Assembly: GCA_024628785.1 (NCBI GenBank)
Contig: CP102404.1
Location: 434,001-498,000 of the forward strand
Direction: 5' to 3'
DNA: 64,000 nucleotides
Origin: Fusobacteria bacterium ZRK30
Lineage (GTDB): Bacteria; Fusobacteriota; Fusobacteriia; Fusobacteriales; Fusobacteriaceae
The notes below the pieces were generated by a model. That model was not told where the DNA came from. It saw nothing but the letters and a program-made list of their open reading frames with translations, and did not search any database. The position numbers were made by a program, and so were the translations under genes. Below, in pieces: positions 60,955 through 64,000 of the stretch (position 1 is its first letter; each line of letters opens with the position of its first letter).

Positions 60955-61431
60955 TTACAGATTTCCGCTCTCCTCTATGAGGATATAGTCCATAATTATA
61001 TCCTTCATCCCCTTGAGGGCTCTTGCCAGATCCCTTGCCTCGTTGAGTATGATCTTCCCAAAGAGTTTGGGATTATCTTTTTCCAAAAGGTAGAGGGTCA
61101 TCTTGGGGATGACTGCCAGGGTAATATCTGTATCGGCAGTTGCTGTAACAATTTGTTTCTGGATACCTATTGGAGAAGCCATTCCAAAAATTGATCCCGG
61201 TCCGAATTTTGATAACCTCCTGCCAGCAACGGTGGTCTTGACCTCTCCTTCCAAGAGGAGGTAGGAATCTCCCGGGGCTCCTCCCTCCTCAAAGATGTTT
61301 TCACCGGCACTATATTTTCTTTCTGTAAGGCTCTCTATAAATAGATCAATATCGCCTCTATCCACTCCTCCAAATAAAGATGTCTTTGGAAGAAGTTCAA
61401 TAATTTTATCTTTCAGTTTATCTTCAGGCAT
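60955..61431 (-). CDS. stand-alone cyclic-nucleotide-binding domain protein
   Basis: The 158-residue protein is a Crp-like jelly roll (about 15-130: ENIFEEGGAPGDSYLLLEGEVK, FGPGSIFGMASPIG) followed by one long helix pair, without a DNA-binding domain. The phosphate-binding cassette of cAMP binders (GExA-LL-xxxR(S/T)A) is not conserved, so it may bind another ligand or serve as a protein-interaction module. ATG at 61431 follows AGGAGGGGTTATT, a strong site. It is a single gene with its own terminator. Confidence 0.85.
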   Translation of the reverse strand: MPEDKLKDKIIELLPKTSLFGGVDRGDIDLFIESLTERKYSAGENIFEEGGAPGDSYLLLEGEVKTTVAGRRLSKFGPGSIFGMASPIGIQKQIVTATADTDITLAVIPKMTLYLLEKDNPKLFGKIILNEARDLARALKGMKDIIMDYILIEESGNL

Positions 61432-61519
61432 AATAACCCCTCCTTATATTAGGTTATTACTTTTTTTTTTGGAATTTCCTTTTACTGTTTAAAATTTATT
61501 TTTTCAACTTATCTCTGTT

Positions 61520-62752
61520 TTAATTTAAATCTGTATTTATTTCAATCTCTCTAACTTTTTTTTCTTTGAGTACTAAAATTGCTATGAAAATCCCTAAAAT
61601 TGCACTTATTATTGTAGGATAAAAAACGTATATATAGCTCCCAAAAGAATCTTTAATAATCCCTGATGTGACACTTGAAACTACTGCTCCTACTCCATAT
61701 GCTGTAAACAGGAAACCATAATTTCTTGCATAATTTTTTGCTCCAAAAATATTAGAGACAGCAGTTGGAGCAATTGCAAGCCAACCACCTAATATAAACC
61801 AAAAGATTGAAAATGATACGATATAAAATATAACGTTACCTTCCCCTGAATTTAACATTATTACCGAAGATAGAATAATAAGGCCAAAGGAAATTATTGC
61901 AGTTTTTTCAAATTTAATTTTATCAGTAATGACACCAAATACAGGCCGCCCTAACCCGTTAAATACAGCGAACAATGCAACGGAAAAAGCACTCATTTTT
62001 GGATTAAGCCCAATAATTTCCTGTGCAACAGGACTGGAAATTCCAATTGCCATAAGACCGGTAAATGTACCTATAGCGAAACATGTCCATAAAATATAAA
62101 ATTTTCTATTAGTCAGGACTTTTTTTAAAGGCAGATCCGAAGAAGTATCTTTATTTCCAACAATATTTTCTTCAACTTCTTCCTCTTTGTTTGGAAATCT
62201 TAAAGGAAGTGCAAAAATTAATATTATTACAAAAAAAGCCAGACTTAAGATTTTAAAAGAAGAAAACACTCCAAAATGTTCAATTAGAAGTCTGGATATC
62301 GGTGCTGTGACAAAAGGTGATAATCCAAACCCAGAAAGTGTCAGACCTACGGCCATCCCTTTTTTGTTCGGAAACCATTTTGCAGAAACAGCCATAGGGG
62401 CACCGTAAACAATACCTACACCTATACCACCAATAATTCCATAAGTTATTGTAAGCATTTCAATGCTGTTTGCTAAACTAGATAAAAACCATCCCAGTGA
62501 GACAATTGCTCCACCAAATAAAGTTATATTCCTTGGGCCATATTTTTCAATAAAATTTCCTGCAAGTGGCATTGACAGTGCGTAAAAAATTAAAAATGTC
62601 ATATATGGCAGGGAACTCTCTGTAGAACTTATGTTTAAAATTTCTTCCAGAGGTTTTCTGAAAATACTCCAGGAATATACCGACCCCAAACACATATAGA
62701 TAATTACCCCTAAAAAAATAAAAATTGTTCTTTGCTTAACCTTTGATATCAT
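61520..62752 (-). CDS. MFS transporter of the oxalate/formate antiporter (OFA) type
   Basis: The 410-residue protein has 12 membrane helices and starts with the OFA pattern FIFLGVIIYMCLGSVYSWSIFRKPLEEI. The A motif occurs as GNFIEKYGPRN, and YGAPMAVSAKWFPNKKGMAVG is typical of OxlT-like carriers. Substrates in the family are monocarboxylates and dicarboxylates, so lactate, pyruvate or oxalate are plausible. ATG at 62752 overlaps a 45-codon frame (ATGA) that follows the padR gene. Ribosome site AAGGAGTTGAAGT. Probably controlled by the PadR protein. Confidence 0.88.
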   Translation of the reverse strand: MISKVKQRTIFIFLGVIIYMCLGSVYSWSIFRKPLEEILNISSTESSLPYMTFLIFYALSMPLAGNFIEKYGPRNITLFGGAIVSLGWFLSSLANSIEMLTITYGIIGGIGVGIVYGAPMAVSAKWFPNKKGMAVGLTLSGFGLSPFVTAPISRLLIEHFGVFSSFKILSLAFFVIILIFALPLRFPNKEEEVEENIVGNKDTSSDLPLKKVLTNRKFYILWTCFAIGTFTGLMAIGISSPVAQEIIGLNPKMSAFSVALFAVFNGLGRPVFGVITDKIKFEKTAIISFGLIILSSVIMLNSGEGNVIFYIVSFSIFWFILGGWLAIAPTAVSNIFGAKNYARNYGFLFTAYGVGAVVSSVTSGIIKDSFGSYIYVFYPTIISAILGIFIAILVLKEKKVREIEINTDLN

Positions 62753-62886
62753 ACTTCAACTCCTTGTTTTTCCAAAAAAAGACCAAAAGAGCCCCCTTTG
62801 CTTAAAGAGAGCTCTTCTGTCATTTTAAGAAATATTTTTTTTATTAATTTAAGCAGCCTGAGCTGCTTCATCGTCTGTAACTTCAT
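62749..62886 (-). CDS. 45-codon frame in the leader between padR and the OFA gene, possible leader peptide
   Basis: ATG at 62886 immediately follows the padR stop. The frame contains two hairpins: AAGCAGC-CTGA-GCTGCTT (62851-62868) and a terminator-like stem (62774-62817). Its TGA overlaps the ATG of the transporter gene. Translation would cross both hairpins, as in attenuation by a leader peptide. The ribosome site is AAGAGG in padR. The sequence MKLQTMKQLRLLKLIKKIFL is basic and not obviously protein-like, so confidence in a functional product is low. Confidence 0.35.
   Translation of the reverse strand: MKLQTMKQLRLLKLIKKIFLKMTEELSLSKGGSFGLFLEKQGVEV
62774..62817 (-). terminator. attenuator-like terminator ahead of the OFA gene
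   Basis: On the minus strand GAAGAGCTCTCTTT pairs with AAAGGGGGCTCTTTT (one internal mismatch region), followed by GGTCTTTTTTTTGG. It lies only about 22 bases before the transporter start codon, so most transcripts from padR should stop here unless readthrough is regulated. Confidence 0.65.
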
Positions 62887-62887
62887 T

Positions 62888-63199
62888 TTATACCTCTTCT
62901 AATTCTTTAAAAAGTACCATTGCTTTTTCTTTTGCAATAGTTAAAACATCTATTCCTTCATCAGTGATAAAATAATAATTTCTATTTTTACCATTTGTTA
63001 ATCTTACTTCTTTTTTTAGCAAATTTTCATTTTCCATTTTAGTTAAAAGTGGATAGATAGTGCCGGGACTAATTTGATACCCATAGTTTTTTAATTCTTC
63101 AATCATCCAAAGCCCAAAAAAAGGTTCTTTTTTTGCCTGAATCAATATATGTATCTGCATAAATCCCAGTAAAAGTTTCCTAGGAATTTTATTTTTCAT
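62888..63199 (-). CDS. PadR-family transcriptional regulator
   Basis: The 103-residue protein is a PadR winged helix: LLLGFMQIHILIQAKKEPFFG, YQISPGTIYPLLTKMENENLL (recognition helix with the typical SPGTIYPxL) and KNRNYYFITDEG for the wing. PadR repressors respond to phenolic acids or other small molecules. An inverted repeat, TTATCAA-NNNNNNNNN-TTGATAA, lies at 63215-63237 just before its start, a likely autoregulatory operator. The OFA transporter follows in the same direction. Confidence 0.92.
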   Translation of the reverse strand: MKNKIPRKLLLGFMQIHILIQAKKEPFFGLWMIEELKNYGYQISPGTIYPLLTKMENENLLKKEVRLTNGKNRNYYFITDEGIDVLTIAKEKAMVLFKELEEV

Positions 63200-63214
63200 C
63201 TTGTCACCTCGTTG

Positions 63215-63237
63215 TTATCAAAAATCGATATTGATAA
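63215..63237 (-). promoter_or_regulatory. probable PadR operator
   Basis: TTATCAA and TTGATAA arms separated by nine bases, ending 16 bases before the padR start codon at 63199. A second TGATAATAAC half-element follows. Confidence 0.5.
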
Positions 63238-63316
63238 ATGATAATAACATAGATGAGAATAAAAGTCAAGAAAAATGAGTTGTAATGAGAAGCAATGAGA
63301 AGGAAAGACTTTAATT

Positions 63317-63544
63317 TTATTCTTTTTGATAAACCTGCTCCCCGTTTTCATTTTTTTGCAGAACTCTTACACCCTTAGCTTCACCGCTTTCTACTGCATG
63401 GAGAAACATCCTCTCTAAAATTGTGTGTTTCATAATATCTAAACTTTCCCACTCATAGTTTTTAAATAAATCCTGTAATGTAAATTTTTCTTCTGATTTT
63501 AAATGCTTTATCTCTTTTAAAGCTACTGCTAAATATGCTTCCAT
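63317..63544 (-). CDS. DUF1413-like small protein, 75 aa
   Basis: The frame opens at 63562, but ATG at 63544 follows GGAGGTTAAGATC, giving MEAYLAVALKEIKHL. The sequence KSEEKFTLQDLFKNYEWESL and later ERMFLHAVESG and the end VYQKE match the DUF1413 pattern, a small winged-helix-like domain of unknown function often near nucleic-acid or mobilisation genes. No such genes are next to it here. Single gene. Confidence 0.6.
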   Translation of the reverse strand: MEAYLAVALKEIKHLKSEEKFTLQDLFKNYEWESLDIMKHTILERMFLHAVESGEAKGVRVLQKNENGEQVYQKE

Positions 63545-63704
63545 GATCTTAACCTCCATCAATAAAAAATATTATTACTCATAAATTATATATTTCCTTG
63601 TTAAATCTGATATCTTCTTTTTACTCCTGAGGAAGTAAAAATCCTTTACTGTTTTTTAGTTTGAGGTGTGTTAAAAAGACCTGGCAAATTCTGTCGAATC
63701 TAAA

Positions 63705-64000
63705 TTATTTATTTGTCTGAAATATTATTATGTGAGCTCTATTATTTACTTTAAGTTGAATGTCCTCCTCCTCAATTTTAAAAGCATCACGGGTTTTAAG
63801 TAGTTCGCCATTTATTTTAGCCTTTCCCTCTATAACTATTCCGTATATCTTTTTACCTTTAGGGATATTATAAAGAGCATCTTTATCAAACTCTCCTACA
63901 AATATATCAGCATCCTGGTTTATCCTTATAAGTGCATCTCCTTTCATTCCAGATACCAGGTGTAAAAAATTATTTTTTCTCTTCTCCACACCATATTCAT
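63705..64000 (-). CDS. pirin-like (YhhW) bicupin, C-terminal part
   Basis: The frame is open to the right edge, so the gene begins outside. The visible 97 residues are the second cupin of a YhhW-type pirin or quercetin dioxygenase: LHLVSGMKGDALIRINQDADIF, GIVIEGKAKINGELLKTRDAFKI and a final HIIIFQTNK. The N-terminal cupin with the metal-binding His/Glu lies beyond the window. In YhhW-type proteins the C-terminal cupin binds no metal, in line with the absence of His-x-His here. Confidence 0.85.
   Translation of the reverse strand, partial: EYGVEKRKNNFLHLVSGMKGDALIRINQDADIFVGEFDKDALYNIPKGKKIYGIVIEGKAKINGELLKTRDAFKIEEEDIQLKVNNRAHIIIFQTNK

Noticed and set aside
1-64000. CRISPR arrays, tRNA or rRNA genes, prophage or plasmid origins
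   Set aside because: No regularly spaced repeats, no tRNA cloverleaf text, no rRNA blocks, and no phage structural or replication genes were seen; the only mobile element is the IS30 copy.

Overview
The window is AT-rich, with short gaps, strong AGGAGG ribosome-binding sites and no GC-rich islands. Gene content points to a marine or gut anaerobe of the Fusobacteriota, close to Psychrilyobacter, Ilyobacter or Propionigenium: lactate oxidation through an Etf-coupled dehydrogenase, a nickel lactate racemase system, DUF969/DUF979 with pyrrolidone carboxylate peptidase, and an LA_2272-type surface repeat protein. This placement is an inference from gene content, not a database match.

Layout. 1-2 kb: 3' end of an OmpR-type response regulator, a Pho-box-like direct repeat, and a decayed PAP2 phosphatase locus. 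2-9.3 kb: five minus-strand genes of unknown function, at least two of them paralogous. 9.4-15 kb: comB, a CsoR-type repressor and a MATE pump with a CsoR-like operator, a truncated lipocalin, an EamA transporter and an HxlR regulator. 15.3-18.8 kb: a patatin-like lipase, then a c-di-GMP-I riboswitch ahead of an HD-GYP protein.

19-32.7 kb is a lactate utilisation island: FCD/GntR regulator, operator, EtfB, ferredoxin-EtfA, FAD lactate dehydrogenase and permease, followed by a nickel ECF transporter and larC, larE, larB and larA. LarA interconverts L- and D-lactate, the nickel transporter and LarBCE make its pincer cofactor, and the dehydrogenase/Etf complex oxidises lactate. A 3' scrap of a second permease gene lies just past larA.

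33-46 kb: metal hydrolase remnant, GNAT, a GGDEF/HD-GYP operon, a Crp-type regulator, an SDR, the DUF969-DUF979-pcp operon, one intact IS30 element, a surface repeat protein and a membrane protein/LytTR pair. 46-55 kb: VirK/YbjX, moaC, lrgAB, a Na/Pi transporter, and a queuosine operon behind a preQ1-I riboswitch. That operon starts with a 2-hydroxyacyl-CoA-dehydratase-like iron-sulfur protein and its ATPase activator, followed by queD, queE and queC, with no queF. A 15-bp palindrome, GCAACGTCACGTTGC, recurs only in this part of the window. 55-64 kb: an APC permease, a TM2 protein, a T-box-led DUF896-asnS operon, a zinc-ribbon membrane protein, a cyclic-nucleotide-domain protein, a PadR-OFA transporter pair and the end of a pirin gene.

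The strongest novelty candidate is the preQ1-controlled dehydratase-like pair, which sits where QueF would be expected.
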